Below, in pieces: positions 10,329 through 23,928 of a DNA stretch of 64,000 nucleotides. The stretch covers positions 124,001-188,000 of the forward strand of contig QYRS01000014.1 of NCBI GenBank assembly GCA_006503535.1. Reading direction: 5' to 3'. The DNA is from Arthrinium phaeospermum (taxonomy: Eukaryota > Ascomycota > Sordariomycetes > Amphisphaeriales > Apiosporaceae). How positions within the stretch are numbered: position 1 is the stretch's first letter; the number at the start of each line of letters is the position of its first letter. Made by a program: the position numbers and the translations under genes. Below the pieces are notes generated by a model, which worked only from the letters and a program-made list of their open reading frames with translations, had not been told where the DNA came from and searched no databases.

Positions 10329-13300
10329 TTACCTCGTGGACTGTTGACTGCATGGTGTTTGATTATGTTGGGCCGAAGAGGTATTTTGCAAAGGCGAGTT
10401 ACACTCACGGGTAAAGGTTCATCCAAGGGGCTTTGACGGCGTTTGATCAATGCGTCTGTACATTGTATCTTCCTGTACTTGATCCCTCCCCTTCAATGGC
10501 ACGGTGAACATATCCTCTCACATTTGCTTCTTCTTCCAACGCCGTGCTGATGACGAGGCGCTCTAGAGACTTCGTGAGAGAGACTCTAGTTTGAGCTTTG
10601 TACCTTCCCACCGCTTTCAACTCATGCTGTAGTTATAGTCTAATTAGGAAGTTGAGGCTCTATGTCCACTAGCAGTTGACTGGCCATGATATGTTATCTG
10701 GTAGTTGTGGCAGCCCGTAGTTTGGAAACGCCTTGCGTAATTATAACTGAAGTATCCACAGAACGTGAGATCGACTATGCACGTACAAGCTTTGCGCAAT
10801 CTGTCATGGGGCAAAAGAAACCACAACTGTATGACCTGAGAAAGATTACGCGGTTTGCCAATACTGACCGACTTACCCAGGCGGAGTGGAGCCCGCAACG
10901 GCGCCCCTGAGAACGGAGATTTGCACCGAGCGGCCGAAGGAAACCATGAGTCACTTATCTACTTATTGATGACCGATGCCTTTCCGTCTCACACAGGGCT
11001 GTTTCGGGAAATATTTGAAAGATCTGGATAGAGAGAGGGGGAGAGTTGGGGTGACCAAAAAGAGCTGGCTTCAGTTTCGTAACTATTTGCTTTTTGTAAG
11101 TTTCATAACTAGCATATTTCCGTATCATTACGTTACAGGCATACGAGACTAGGCAAAAGCAACCAACCATCTGATGGTAACGGCTTTCCTAGGATTGCCA
11201 CTTTCGTCTCCTCCATCAGAACTGGACAGACTACTGATCTCTCCGGTGTAGGTCGCCGCGGTAAGCCTGGCTGGTATCATGAACGAGACACGACGACTTC
11301 CGCAAAGGGATAGAGTGCGTGCATGACAAGCTCCGAATATATGGCGCAGACGTGCGTCGCCCAAGACCTACCCCTGGGAAGCTCGCTGCTTGGGAACGAG
11401 TATGCGTGATGCAGGCCTGAGCTCATATTGGGCTTGGCGACTCATTATCTATACATTCGCCACATTAGGTAGGTGGGAGGCGGTAGGCGTCACCGAAAAA
11501 GCAAAAAGAGTTTTGCAAGGGAATACCTCGAGTCGAATGCGATAATCGCCCCATTCCGGATACGACCCCGGGACCCTGGGTCCGTCCAGGAGAGCAGATG
11601 CCTATCCAGATGCCGAAGATGTGCGGACATATCGATCATGAGCGCATTCGCCTCCGCCGGACCGCATATCGACGGATATCGAGATAGTGTATGTAGCTTA
11701 ACTGCCTTCCGCGATAGGCGAATCTCCGCAACCAAGATGACCCAAAAAGGGGGGTTTTTTGGTTACCAAACATGGGGGTGGGTGATCCTGCCCCGTCTCT
11801 CATTGGCCGGTTTGGTCGACTATATCCAAAAAGGGGCCCATTGCTGAGTTAGGCCCGTCACAACACCATCTCATATGTAACGCATCTCTACATGTTTCTC
11901 CAAAACGTGACAGCCGCGCATGTATAATACGCACAGCGCGAAGCTGCTGTGCATGCACAATCTGCATTGCGTATGCACTCTGGTCATGTGCAACGGGGTT
12001 GTTCACCCGCAACGGGCATCCTGCACCGAGGAACCCCTGCGGGTTTCAGAGGGTGCTCTTGCGGGGTTTCCCTTCAGCTGTCAGATTTCCGAAACTCTAG
12101 ACTTGGATTGCTTTAATATATTCAAGTCGAACCGAGAGAGATTCAAGACTCCATACTGCATTATTTCGGCCATCGGCGCTCGGCGGACGGTATGCCCAAG
12201 AATGTGATTGGCCAGATGCGCATGGGCCGGACGACACTGAACGCCGTCCACCATTGAGTGGGTAGAAAAGGTTGGAATGTGGAAAACAAAGACCCAGATC
12301 GATGCTCCAGCAGTAAGATTGAGGCCGCAGACGGGGCGATTCTCACGATGAGTGAGCGCAATGAGCGGTTTTGGAGACCACAAGACCAAGTGCTGCTGCA
12401 AAATGAAAAGCAGCCGAGGAACCGAGTGCATCAATGCTGCATGCCAAGTCCTTGGAGAAAGCGTCCTTCCTCAAGAGGACAGAATGGCCGTCGAGGCCGG
12501 TACATCGCCTCCGGTGGAATGCCCTAAAATGACCTGCATCAGATTGTTGGGAAAAGAGGGAAAAAAGAAAAAGGCGCACCGTTTGAGATGTGTGCTTTTC
12601 CTTGCATCAGGGTGCGTCGTGGTGTTGCGCCGTCGGTTTGTTCCTGCCCATGCGACTTGGCATCTCGTGGGTTTTGGACGATCGTCTCGTCTGATCTCTA
12701 AATTGATGCGTACCCGCCCGCTGTCCGCTGCCCGCTGCCGGCCTCGCAGCAGCGCCCGCCCCAGTCGGTCCCAGTGCGCCTACTTAAGCGGGTGCAAGAC
12801 AGTGGACTATCAGCCCTGCAACACTTGCATCTGGCGAAGCTTTCAGATGAAAACGACGTCAAAAAGATTGGACGGATGGGTCGCATTGTTTGAGACGACT
12901 ACGGGGTCGTCCGCCATAGCCGCACCTGCAGCCACACCCTCTCAGAAGTAAAAGGTCTGGTCATTCACTGCTGCCGCATACTTCGTCATTCGAAGAGTGA
13001 TATTGAATTGGCGTGAAGGGGAATTGGGATTTTTCAATTGGCGGAGTTTTTCCCCGAGGCGAGAGGGTACACTGACCCCCCCTCTATTGGGAAGACTGCT
13101 AGTAAGACTGCTAACTGACCCGGCACCAATATCCCCGCACCTGGATCCTTACGAAGTCCCCATTGTCCAACGGCAACCTGAACTCACCCTCCCGACAGGA
13201 AATCCAAGTCGGTGCCCCTTGACATGTCGTGACCAGGGACATGGTAAAAGCCGGATCTAGGCCGCAGTCCCGGATTGGTGGCCCCTGGAACAGTCTGAGT

Positions 13301-14182
13301 GCGACAATTGCATCTGTAACCACTGTCAATGTGGCTGAATGAGGGCATCTATTTGGTCGAATCAGAATGCCGCCTGGCCACGTTCTGGCCGCATCTGGAC
13401 ATTTCACCCGACTTCTATCATACCCTCTCCAATCTACTCGGTGTCCCAGCCACCCCGAAACTAATGCGCCAGGCCAGAGAAGGCAGCATAAGTGCTGGGA
13501 ATGGTATATGTGTTCCAATCTCATGTAGCATCACCGAGTCCCAAAGCCGACTTGAAGATGCTGGGGCACTGATAACACTTCAATGACAGACAGGGAGGAC
13601 ATTTGGGGATAGCAGACGGATGTCGCTACTGCCCTGTGCCTGAGCGGCAAGTTGCGCACTCACGTCACCCCACCCATTAAGCTTGCTTTTAGCTGCTACC
13701 GTGGATGTTTGGAGATGTGGTGCTGGAGGGGGTATGGGAACTCCTCACTGGGTTATCAGTATGCAACGCTTGTCTACTCCTGGCAGGCAGTCTGGGAGAC
13801 CAATGACAGCCACGTGTGGGCCCGAGTTGCACCATGGGTCCATTCAGGAACTACGGCCGATGCATCTCGGATGATCCAATACCTGGTAACCTTCTCGCAC
13901 TCTCTCTCTCTCTGTCTCCTCTTACACCAAGTGAGTATCTGTTTCCCTCTTCGGTGTCATGGATGAAATGTTTGCTTGCCTACCTCGCCACAGCATGCCG
14001 TCCATCAACACTCGCGCAGACAGTATGTATAGCCGATCTCTCCCCCCTAGGTCTTCCTATTTTAAGGAACGCTTGGACTTTCATCAGCCTATACCAGAAC
14101 CTCGAATATACCTACCTACATCTGCCACTCCTCCAAGAGCTTCCTCTCTTGTGCGCGCCGTAGGCATACGCGGCAGGTCCCG
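10329..14182. other. Long gene-poor stretch, 3.9 kb
   Basis: I see no convincing gene on either strand. Open frames reach about 200 codons at most (12352-12951), without recognisable motifs and with overlapping rivals on the other strand. A short (CT)n run lies at about 13898-13915, and G/T homopolymer runs near 11750. The right end is the promoter of the membrane protein at 14183. Confidence 0.45.
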
Positions 14183-16034
14183 ATGCCAGGCATTAATCAA
14201 CTGCCCGCCGGCGCCGAAGGCGCCGCGGCCTTCTCCCTAATATATGCTGCGATCAGTTGGACATGCAGTGCGTTGTTCATAATGGTGGCCCGCGTCTACC
14301 GCGAGGGTCTCTCCTGTAAGCCAAGCATCGCAGACAAGCCTTCGTCTACGGACAACACGGGAATGCTGACCGTGACCATCTACTTAGATCTCTCCATCCT
14401 GGCTTTCTTCACCTTGTTCAGCACGACTGCGTCCATCATACAGCAAGCCCATGATGTGACATACTACAGGGACGTCATGATAGAGCAGTTCGAGCACAAG
14501 AAGGCCAATCCCGACAGCCCCGAGAACGCGATCGCCAATGGATCTATTGGGCTTGACCTTGTGCTCTACTACCTCCGTACGTAAGATCGCATATGCTCCC
14601 CAAATGTCTGAAGGCTAACGTTGTCGATCTCCCAGAGTACTACTCTTACAGTGCTGAGGCCATGCTCGTCATGTTCTGGTAGGTTCATTGAACCTCCGCC
14701 AGTGGAACTGCTTTGAACCATTCTGACTGGAGCTCTCACTTGTAGGGCAGGAGAGCTTGTGCAAACCGTGTATGGCCTGTCCGCGAGACGGCGATTGAGA
14801 CCCCTGCTTCACCGCATCAACACTGTGGGCAAGTGGGTATCCATCTTGTTCCCGATGGTGACCATTCTTCTGCTGCGACTTCCGGCATTGCAGGCTCAGT
14901 TCTTGGTGTTTATCCTGGTTGCCGACCTGCCATGTAAGTAGAGCATACCGCCCACTTCCTACAATGCGGTTGCTGACCGCCTGTGCAGTGATGATCAGTC
15001 TGGCCGTTGGCAGTGGGACCGTAGTTGCGATCTTGGCGAGGTATATCAACTCGCGCAAGAGCATCACCAACTGGACGCCTCAGCAAGGTACAGGCAATAC
15101 TAGCCAAAGTGGCGCGACAGTACAGAGCAACCCAATGTCGCCGGGCCAGGGGAAACCCCCATCGCGACAGGGTCTGTACGACCGTTGGCTCATGGTTCGA
15201 TTCACATGTGCTTTTGTGGTTCTCGCGTAAGTAGCACCTGATCCGCACTACCTGCAATATGCCACCGAACAAGATCGATTGAGCTGACCAGATCGCAGGG
15301 TGTTTGAAGTGACCAACACCCTTTTCCAGGTCCAGTCAGTGCTGAACACCAAGAAGGACGCGGCGTCAATCGAGCCCGACTTGTCTGTCGAGCGTGCAAA
15401 GTCGACCTTTTACCTTTTCCTACCTGGTAACACCCCGGGCATCTTCGTCTTCCTGGTCTTCGGCACGACTGCCGGGTGTAGGAAGGCCATGTACAACATG
15501 TTCGTACCGAAGCGGTGCAGGGGCAATGGAGGCAGCAGGGGTGGGTGCATCCCTTGTTGGCCAAGGAAGAAGCGACCGGTTCCGATTATAATCCACACGG
15601 ATCCGGAGAGTGGCCTTTTTGACCAAGTGGAGGACACAAGAAGCTCCACGACGCTCACAGGAAGGAGCGACCGCACCAAGAGCCCCGACCTCAACAAGCC
15701 ACTGCCTGTGGTGGCCATGTCGCGGTATAACAAGTCATACCAGGGAGAGCGGAACAGCCCCAGCCCCCACTGGCAGCCATACCGGGGAGACCGGGTCCAG
15801 GGAGTGGAGGAGGGCCAAGGCGGGATCCCGCTTCACCACATGCGATCCCTTGACTCGGTACAAGAGGAGTACTACCACCCCCAACCGGAGCAGAGCGACG
15901 ACTCCGGGCCGATGCTGCCGATCATGAGAGAGCAAGAGAGCTATGGCGCGAGAGGAAGTCCGAGGCGACCGCCGCAGATGAGTGGGAGAGGAGTGCGAAG
16001 ACCGAGCATAACGATTGATTCTAGTTGTCGTTGA
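14183..16034 (+). CDS. Seven-helix membrane protein (fungal class-C-GPCR-like)
   Basis: Five exons: 14183-14576, 14636-14678, 14746-14933, 14989-15226, 15299-16034; 532 residues. The first donor is GTACGT at 14577. The more obvious GTAAGA four bases later breaks the frame, while this choice gives DLVLYYLQYYSYSAEAML. About seven hydrophobic helices: residues 14-38, 60-85, about 125-150, two in the WVSILFPMVTILLL and VFILVADLPCLMISLAV region, one in FTCAFVVLAVFEVTNTLF, and one in LFLPGNTPGIFVFLVFG. A long polar C-terminal tail (from CRKAMYNMFVPKR on) is presumably cytosolic and rich in Ser, Pro and Arg. The pattern resembles proteins commonly annotated in Pezizomycotina as family C-like G-protein-coupled receptors. 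That label rests on topology rather than shown signalling. No ligand domain or signal peptide is visible. Confidence 0.75.
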
Positions 16035-17847
16035 CCGAATGATACCCCCATGTGTGCCAAGATACCCAAGAGACGGATGAAATAGAGAGAGAGTAAGAGA
16101 GTAACGGGCATTGGAGCAAGCTGCCGCCCATCCAGAGCGGCTCACCGCTTGAAGGAAATCTTTCAATTCATTTCCTACGAATACAACGTTTCTTTTCATG
16201 TAATGGAAAACATGACTGCAACCTTCTGATGAAACTTGAGATCCTAAAAGTGCCATCTTGCCCCAGCTATCTTGGAAGCGCCTAGGCTGGAAGGTAGCAG
16301 TAGGAGCTGTCGCTTGCGCCGTGCCAAGTTCAGACGCTGCATGCAAGCGAAGCTCCAAATGCTGAAGGGGGCGAAGTTGGGTCGCAACAAATCTTTGTCC
16401 ATCACATGACTGAACATTGATTAATAGATTGGATACAAGCAGTTTATCATGCTGAATTACACGAGGAGAGGACCGCTGCGCCCCCTGGATTAAACGATTT
16501 GGCTTTGACGCGGTAGCGAACCGTCGCGAATTGATTCGGCACGTTGGCATCGGACAGCACAGCAAGAAAAAGGAGAGTGCTGGGATCGAACGACCGACAA
16601 TCGATTGTTCGGCAGAGGTCGATCGAGTGAGAGGTAGCCGAGTGGTATGTCTTACATGACAAGACGCGGGGATTGGCGGGGCAAAGCAAGTACCCACGAC
16701 TTGAATCCCGGGGCGCCCCCCAAGCGAAAGAGTGGGAAAGGGTAGACGAGAGATCAGGATCAGGCCACCCGTAATACCGAATCTCGAGGAGCCAGCATCT
16801 TTCTTGCCTTGATGCTTGGGCGGCGCCGGGTTCAGGGGACACACCGCTGCTGATTAATTTCCTGGCCAAGCTCCCAAGCAGGGCAAATACCGTCGCATTC
16901 GTGTTCAGACTCGTGTCATCTGTGCAACCGCGTGTCTGACTCATTGGGCTTCATTAAAGAGTGAGCATCACATAGTCGGTGAACGGGTGTTGGCCGGTAT
17001 TCATATGGGAGCCCTGGGGGTTTTGACTGTGTGCATCCGTCAAGACCTCAGTGAATCCCGGGGTTTTGGGTGACCCACCAAACATCCCACCATGGATTGC
17101 CGGCACCGCCCGCGGATGGGATGGCATGCCCTAGCCCGCTTTCCCCAAGTACCCCCATCAACGTGGTACAGGGCTGTCCGGCCCCTAAACACGCCCCGAG
17201 CTCCCCTGATCAATTGCCCTACTGTAGATCCGTAGTTGCTAGCCTGGGAGCTGGGGAGGCGAAGAGCGTGGGTTAGCGTGGGGTAATGCTGGACACATGC
17301 AATCAGTGAGATGTTGCATCGTCAGGTTCCGCGCCTCCAAATCAGTCGACTTGTCATCCTGACGACAACCCGTAGCCAACTCTCTACGTACTGTACTTTC
17401 CAGGAGTGATCTGCCCACGTAAACTCAGTTACCTACACGGTGTAGTTTGGCTCCAGCTAAAAGCATGTCGGAAAGGTTCCGGGCATCCGGATCAGAAGAC
17501 GTCAGCATCAGCAAATTCGTTCAATCATGCCAAAAGAATTCCCGTCCGTCTCCAGCTCATTGCGGCCCAGCAGAGAGTAAACAGCTGCTTTTGATGTTGC
17601 AACCCGCCACTTGCTACTGTACACTGTAAGCACAGCAGCCTCACTTCAATGCGACTCTGAGAGCCTCTTTGGTGTACGAAAGAAAAACCATACCACAGGC
17701 CACACGGCCAAGCAGTGCCCCCTTCCGATTTTCATATAAAAAGGACTACAGTAGACCGCAGGCCTCTGACTTCCGGATAGGATTCATTCATTCACATTCA
17801 CATCCTCATCCGCAATCTAGAAAACACAACTCATTCTGCTACACATC
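16035..17847. other. Intergenic and ccg-9 promoter
   Basis: No gene is supported. A 369-codon open frame on the minus strand (15735-16844) is partly the antisense of the receptor's last exon and has no motif. The right 700 bp form the ccg-9 promoter, with two CCCCT stress-response-type pentamers at 17182-17186 and 17203-17207 and a TATA box at 17735. Confidence 0.45.
17735..17742 (+). promoter_or_regulatory. TATA box of ccg-9
   Basis: TATAAAAA stands 106 bp before the start codon at 17848, a usual spacing for a strongly expressed fungal gene. The pyrimidine/CA-rich leader that follows (CATTCACATTCACATCC) is typical of a 5' UTR. Confidence 0.6.
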
Positions 17848-20612
17848 ATGGAGGAATTCCAGCACAAGTTCTCCAGACGTGCGTCTGCACACCACAACCG
17901 CCGGCTGAGCCAAGCCGTGGATCAGAAGGGTATCTTCGCACCCACCCTCAAGGTAAGATCCCCCCTCCCCTTCCCATCTCATCTCATCACCAGAGCACAC
18001 ACACCCCGATGTACTAGGGACACATGCCTTCATACATGCTAACTCCTCTGATCGCAGACCCTCTTCATGGGCGTTTCGGCCGTCAAGAATGACGACGGCA
18101 GCTTCACCGTGGCCCTCGCGGCCCACGACCAGACGTACCTGGTCGACTTCTGGGAGGAGCACATCCAGCCGGACCCGGCGGACCCGAAGCGGGACGTGGT
18201 CGCCGACTGCGTGATCCGGCACGTGCTCAAGTACGAGCAGGAGAACTTCGCCAAGCTCATCGGCAGCGGCCTGCCCACGGCCCTGGCCGAGCTGAGCCCG
18301 ACGCTCTGCTCCCGCCTCTGGCTCGAGGTCGACATCATCCCCATAGTCATCGAGCCCAGCGTGCACGTCCACCGCAACCGCTCCATCGGCCGCTGGGACG
18401 ACAAGCGCGTCGACGAGCAGGCCGACTCCATGGCCCGCAAGTGCATCATGTACGTCTCGGTGCCCCCTTCGCCGTTCCGCCACTTTCCCGGAGAGGACGA
18501 GGACGAGGACGAGGACGACGGAGATGATTGTTTTTTCTAGAGAGAGAGAGAGACAAGCACCTCGCTGACCCTCGATTCGCAGGAACTTTGGCCCGTCCAT
18601 GGTGCCGTTGCTGCAGGTCGGCTGGCGCGGGGCCGTCCAGGTCGACGGCGGCTTCCAGGCCCGCCTCAACACGGCCGAGGACCACAAGAACACCGTCAGC
18701 GCCGCCACCTGGAAGTCTCTCATGCACTACACCAAGGACCTCAAGGACAAGAAACTCCGCATCGGCTTCTTCAGCTCGACACCCCAGGGTGGTGGCGTGG
18801 CGCTCATGCGCCACGCCCTCGTGCGTCTGTCTAAGATACTGGACGTCGACCTCAACTGGTATGGTAAGTTATGCAAGCACCCTTCTTGGAACTTTCCTGA
18901 ATTGCATTGGACAATGAGCTGACGATGTGATGCCAAAGTCCCCAAGCCCCGACCGGGAGTCTTCCGAAGCACCAAGAACATGCACAACATCTTGCAAGGA
19001 GTCGCGGATCCCGACCAGCGCCTTTCCAGGGAGGAGATGACCACCATCACCGAGTGGATCCAAGACAATGCCAACCGCTACTGGTTCTCCGAAGGTGGAC
19101 CCCTTCGACCCCCGGAGGAGGGTGGCGCCCACGTCATCATGGTAAGTACATATCACTAGCCCAACCGTGCCTTATTTGGAAGAGTACCTGTATTGATTTA
19201 AACCATCTATAGATTGACGATCCGCAAATGCCCGGCATCATTCCCATGATCAAGGAGCTTACCCCTGATCGGCCCGTCATCTACCGATCTCACATCCAGA
19301 TCCGCAGCGACCTGGTCGCCAAGGAAGGCTCCCCGCAGGCCGAAATTTGGGACTTCCTGTGGAACAACATCAAGCTGGCCGACAGCTTCATCAGCCACCC
19401 CATCCCGGAGTTCGTCCCGCACAACGTGCCCCATGAGATCGTGGGGTACATGCCAGCAACCACTGATTGGTAAGCCAAACCCGATGCATCACGGTCGAGA
19501 CTTTTGCTCTTGATCACCTTGCTGACTCTCGATGGCGCGTGTAGGCTGGATGGCCTGAACAAGCCAATGAACGACTGGGACTCCGGCTACTACGGTAACC
19601 AGTACAATGTGCAATGCAATGCTCACCAGATGTAAGTTGAATAAGACTTTTTCCTCCTCCGAGTCAATCACTACTAACGGAAGCACGTAGGACCAAGTTG
19701 GAGTATCCCAGAAGTGAGTAAACCCCTGAAGGAGTACATTCCTAGCTCTTCACAACATACTGACTATATTATCAGGGAGCTACATTGTTCAGATCGCTCG
19801 ATTCGACCCCGCCAAGGGCATCCCGACAGTGATTGATGCCTACGCCGAGTTCCGCAAGCGTTCGTTCGCGGCCGGCATCGATTTCCCACCACAGCTAGTC
19901 GTGTAAGTGTTTAACCCCTACCCGTTCCCTGATTTATGAAGAGTACTGAGTCTGGCTAACCTCCGATCAACTACACAGCGCCGGAAACAGCTCCGTCGAC
20001 GACCCGGACGCCAACATGATCTACGACCAGACCCTGGACCAGATCGAGAAGAAGTACGCCCACCTGGCCAGCGACATCAGCGTGATGCGCCTCGACGCCA
20101 ACGACCAGCTGCTCAACACGCTGATCGCGAAAGCGCGCGTGGTGCTGCAGCTGTCGACGCGCGAGGGCTTCGAGGTCAAGGTGTCCGAGGCGCTGCACGC
20201 GGGCCGCCCCGTCATCGCGACGCTGGCGGGCGGCATCCCGCTCCAGGTCCACGACGGCGTCGACGGCTACCTCGTCCAGCCGGGCGACTACATGCAGGTG
20301 GCTGAGCACCTGACGGACCTGTTCACGGACGAAGACCTCTGGAACCGCATGAGCCGGGCGGCGCGCGAGCTCGTCAGCGACGAGGTCGGCACGCCCGGCA
20401 ACGCGCTGGCTTGGTACTACCTCGCGAGCAAGTGGGCGGCCATCGCGGCCATCAAGGCGAACGGGGGAAGGGCCCAGGCGCTGCGGCCCAATCATCGCTG
20501 GATCAACGATATGGCGCGCGAGGAGGCTGGGTTCCCGTACGAGGAGGGGGAGAATAAGTTGCCGCGGCGGTATACGGAGGAGAAGGTGTTGGCTATTAAT
20601 GGGGCAAAGTAG
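17848..20612 (+). CDS. ccg-9: Trehalose synthase/phosphorylase, CCG-9 type (GT4)
   Basis: Nine exons: 17848-17952, 18058-18449, 18583-18863, 18939-19141, 19213-19469, 19545-19631, 19691-19713, 19776-19902, 19979-20612; 702 residues, all junctions GT-AG and in frame. The protein matches the clock-controlled trehalose synthase of Neurospora (ccg-9), a retaining glycosyltransferase of family GT4. It makes or phosphorolyses trehalose from glucose-type donors in the cytosol. Visible signatures: GFFSSTPQGGGVALMRHAL at the sugar-nucleotide-type N domain; FISHPIPEFVPHNVP; SYIVQIARFDPAKGIPTVID at the start of the C domain; and the GT4 E-x7-E motif, Glu554 and Glu562, in REGFEVKVSEALHAGRPVIA. Exon 7 is a 23-nt microexon. 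Intron 2 starts inside a GAGGAC-rich stretch and ends after a short (GA)n run. The TATA box and CCCCT motifs upstream fit the stress and clock control known for the Neurospora gene; control here is inferred. Confidence 0.92.
18538..18553. repeat. (GA)n microsatellite in ccg-9 intron 2
   Basis: A short perfect AG dinucleotide run inside the second intron, after an acidic-looking GAGGAC repeat. It has no effect on the coding sequence. Confidence 0.7.
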
Positions 20613-21533
20613 GGGTGGTGAATGGGCAAAGAGTACCGTTGATGATTGCTCGTTTTGGTCACGTTTAGGGGAGTTTATGGTTGAGGTTCTACTGCTTTCT
20701 GGTCACTGGCTATGTTTTTCTTGGTTCATGAGACGAGGTTCACGATGATGAATGGTGTTTCTTTTGTTTTTTTTGCTGTTTGATTGACTGTTGGCATGGC
20801 ACATTTGGGTAAATTCTCCTCACATACACATACACACAGACATAAAACATGTATTGATTGCTTTCATCATCTATACACATGCGCACATCTTCCTTATTCT
20901 TTTATCTACTCGTTTGGGAGCTCTCGAGTTGCTTTGGCCAGCTTGTCAGAACACCTCGGGAGGTTTAGTAGATAGAGTGTGTGTGCCGCTGAAAACACCA
21001 CCACAACGACATGGGAATCACTGAGTTCCGACCCAGGTCCTGCTTCAACCTGCTAAGCGGATATGCTCGATGCTTTCCTCGATCATAGTAAACAGATCAC
21101 AGTCACGATGCATATGCGAACAATCTAAATGCACAGCGGGAGCCCGAGACATCGGGGCTTGTTCTGCTTAAAAGGAGAAGCGGGTAGCCTTGGACACGTA
21201 GGTAGCCTTTCCAACTGGCGCATGCACGCAGGAAGCCCGTGACGCAGCAGTCCACCATGTCCCCGGCAACCTGCCGCCTCGATCGGGGAAGTGGGTAGGA
21301 GGAGTCCGGGGGGAACACACGCACGCACATAAGTCAGACACGCAGCAAGCCCTCGATGGAATGGAGGCAGGACGGGTAGCAGCAGCATCGGTTCCCATAC
21401 TAAGACATACATGCAGATTGGGCAGACACACTTCTCGTCGGTCCATCACACAAAAGAAAAGCAAGGCCCCCAAAGTGGTGGTGTTGCGATTCGTGCATGA
21501 GAAGGAGGAAGGATGGCAGGGTTCTGGGCCGGG

Positions 21534-21557
21534 TGGAAGGAAGGAAGGAAGGAAGGG
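21534..21557. repeat. (GGAA)n microsatellite
   Basis: An uninterrupted GAAG/GGAA tetranucleotide tract followed by looser purine sequence. It lies in non-coding DNA. Confidence 0.75.
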
Positions 21558-23524
21558 GAAAGGAAGGGTACTGCGGACCGCGGCGGCGGGTGCTGCGGCT
21601 GTTGCGGGAAAGGGGTGGGGTTGCGCGCGCCTATGTATCATCCCATCAATCAATGGATCTTATCTTCAATGTCATATGCCTGCTGGCATCGATTGATTAC
21701 AGTACACCTAGCAATTACATAACTGATCCAACGTGGCAGAGAGTTTATCTAGCAAAAGGGCCGTTTGTAACCCTCTTCTCAAGGTGTTGTTGCATTGAAA
21801 ACCCGATAGTTTGGTATTTGCAAGACGAAAAGGGGAATTGGGTGGTGTGTGACCCCCTAATCCTCTTGGATGGCTGCTTGCAGAAATCACAGTTGGTTAC
21901 CCCGCGTACATCACATCAAGTCACATTGACGATGAGCCAGTCACTTGCTTCCGATATACCGGTAGTTGGATCACTGCTTCTTTTCTCAATATTTATTATG
22001 GTGGCCCTGGGTGAGAGCCGGGACTTCCGCGCTGTGGTGACGAGTCCAAGAAGAATTCAACCCAGCAAATACCCTGTGGGGTCTCGCTGGTTGGGTTCTT
22101 CAACTGGCCGCAGGGGACTGGGATTCGAGGATGCACAATATATACGTCTTGCATGGGGGATGACCCCATTCGCTCAATGCACGCCACCCATCGCATTCCT
22201 CAGTACGCAATCGGGGCGTACACATGTATGTACGTACATGTGAGTATGTACGATCTCTGGCCGGGCTTGCTTGCTGCGCTGATAGGTGGCGGACCGACCC
22301 CATTGAAGTAGGGCGGTCTACCCCATATCCCAGCCTTGGGTAGCTCCTCCTGCAGTGTTAGCTGAGTAGCATTGCATCGTAGCCCGAAGGGAATTAAGCT
22401 ACAAATTGGTGTGTCAATAGAAGATGCGAGATGATGCAAATGGATTCCAGCTCCATGGGTCATGGGTCAGGCCCCCAAAGTCATCTTGCATCTACCTACC
22501 TGTCGGCCAAATTATAGCGAGTTGGGCCGCTGAATAACAGCGCAGGCGGAATTCCCCGCGAGGTTCGACATCTCCGCGCAGCTCGCCAGAACACGGGGAC
22601 TCATACATGTACCCGTGACTGACTTCTAATAGTCTAGTCCCCAGAGCCTGGCTCGTCTTGAAGCCAAATTGAACAGATGGGGATTACTTCTCGCTAGGAA
22701 TTTTGCATACAGTCAGAACGCAATCGTACGACCTGGCGTGATGTTGTTGGTGGGTGATTCAATAGATTTTCCCCTTCAGCCGCATGTGGTGTTTGTTTTT
22801 TTCGCCTTGGCTGCGCTAAACCATCCGCCGTCTTGGGCATCGGGAGGAACCGCAAACCGTCTGATCTGGGGGAAGAACACACCCAGCCAATGAGCAGCAG
22901 GCGGACTTGAAAGACTGGTAGTTACAGTACACTCAAAATGGACTTGTTTCCTTTTTGGCCAATCGTCAAGGCCTTATGCGTAATGCAGATGCTGACATTT
23001 GTCTGGGACGCTCGCTCCTTGGCTGGTATGGTAGGCAATTACCCCAGCTCTGGCTGGCCGGTGTGACTTGTGGCAGTTGGCAGCTGCTTGTGGGCAGCTA
23101 ATGCAACGTGCCTGCCAATGACAGTTGTGCGAACAATCTCGAGGGGTGTTCGTAACCTTGAAAAGGTCACCCATTCACAGCATGTGAATATCTTTTGGGG
23201 AAAGTACTCAACATGCATCATTCTGTTTTATTACCCGAAGACCAGATGTTTGCTAGTCAATCGACAACAATTATGATCCGTCAAGCCATCAGCAGCACGT
23301 GGGCTTCCGCGCTAAAGTGCGAAGGGGAAGCCCCAGCACAAATTCAGAATGCTTACCATGCTTACCGGCGGCATTGGCCAACTGAGTACTGGCGCATCTG
23401 GTATGTAGGCCAGAATATGCTTGAAAAATACAGTCACAATTGGCACTCCCCTGTATACGAAAACGAAACCCCGAACATGCCGAGCCGTCAAAACGAGAAT
23501 AGCATTGTTTTGTGGCCCTTTCCG

Positions 23525-23532
23525 CCGCGGAG
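23525..23532 (-). promoter_or_regulatory. CTCCGCGG, candidate nitrate-regulator site
   Basis: CCGCGGAG on the plus strand is CTCCGCGG on the minus strand, matching the NirA consensus CTCCGHGG known from Aspergillus. It lies about 560 bp before the flavohemoglobin start. Flavohemoglobin genes are nitrate-responsive in Aspergillus. A single 8-base match can be chance; use here is inferred. Confidence 0.35.
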
Positions 23533-23928
23533 AAGTCGTTACCGCACGAGAACGACCGGACGGCAAGTGGACACCTCGACCACGTCCACACCCACTAACA
23601 ACGGCCCAATTGTCAAGCACAAGACGGCGTCTTGCCCTGCCAGCTTCACACTTGTTGCCTGCATCCAGCCCTTCTTTACCGCCGGCGCAGGGAAAAGTGG
23701 CGCGATAATTGCTAATGTATATCAATGCCAAATTCTGCGATGAAATGGAGGCATTTTGTGTACTCGTGCATCCGCGAAACATGCGATGCCCAGGTGGGAC
23801 CGTAGCAAGAGTATGACAAAGAAGGGTTTGCTTTCTCCGCGCTGATTGATCCTCTACCGTCGCTACCTACCCTGGTGTTGTTCATGATGAACCCCTGATT
23901 GACGAAAGCACTCACTTGAGCTCAGGAG

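Noticed and set aside
12352..12951. 199-codon open frame on the plus strand
   Set aside because: Cys/Arg/Ser-rich with overlapping frames on both strands; no support for coding.
14579..14584. Obvious GTAAGA donor at 14581 for receptor exon 1
   Set aside because: Using it puts the next exon out of frame with YYSYSAEAML; GTACGT at 14577 keeps the frame and the helix.
16636..16720. tRNA-like pieces (TAGCCGAGTGGT and GACTTGAATCCCGG)
   Set aside because: No complementary acceptor ends and no anticodon stem of proper size can be drawn; probably chance similarity to A and B boxes.
15735..16844. 369-codon open frame on the minus strand
   Set aside because: Its 3' part overlaps the receptor's last exon and the rest has no motif or conserved pattern; Ser/Arg/Pro-rich shadow composition.
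17839..18723. 294-codon open frame on the minus strand
   Set aside because: It is the antisense of ccg-9 exons 1-3, produced by GC-rich third positions; no motif or independent support.
21497..22243. 248-codon open frame on the plus strand
   Set aside because: It begins in the GGAA microsatellite and runs through promoter-like DNA; no recognisable domain.
23195..23743. 182-codon open frame upstream of flavohemoglobin
   Set aside because: No motif, and it lies over the promoter region with the nitrate-type site; most likely chance.
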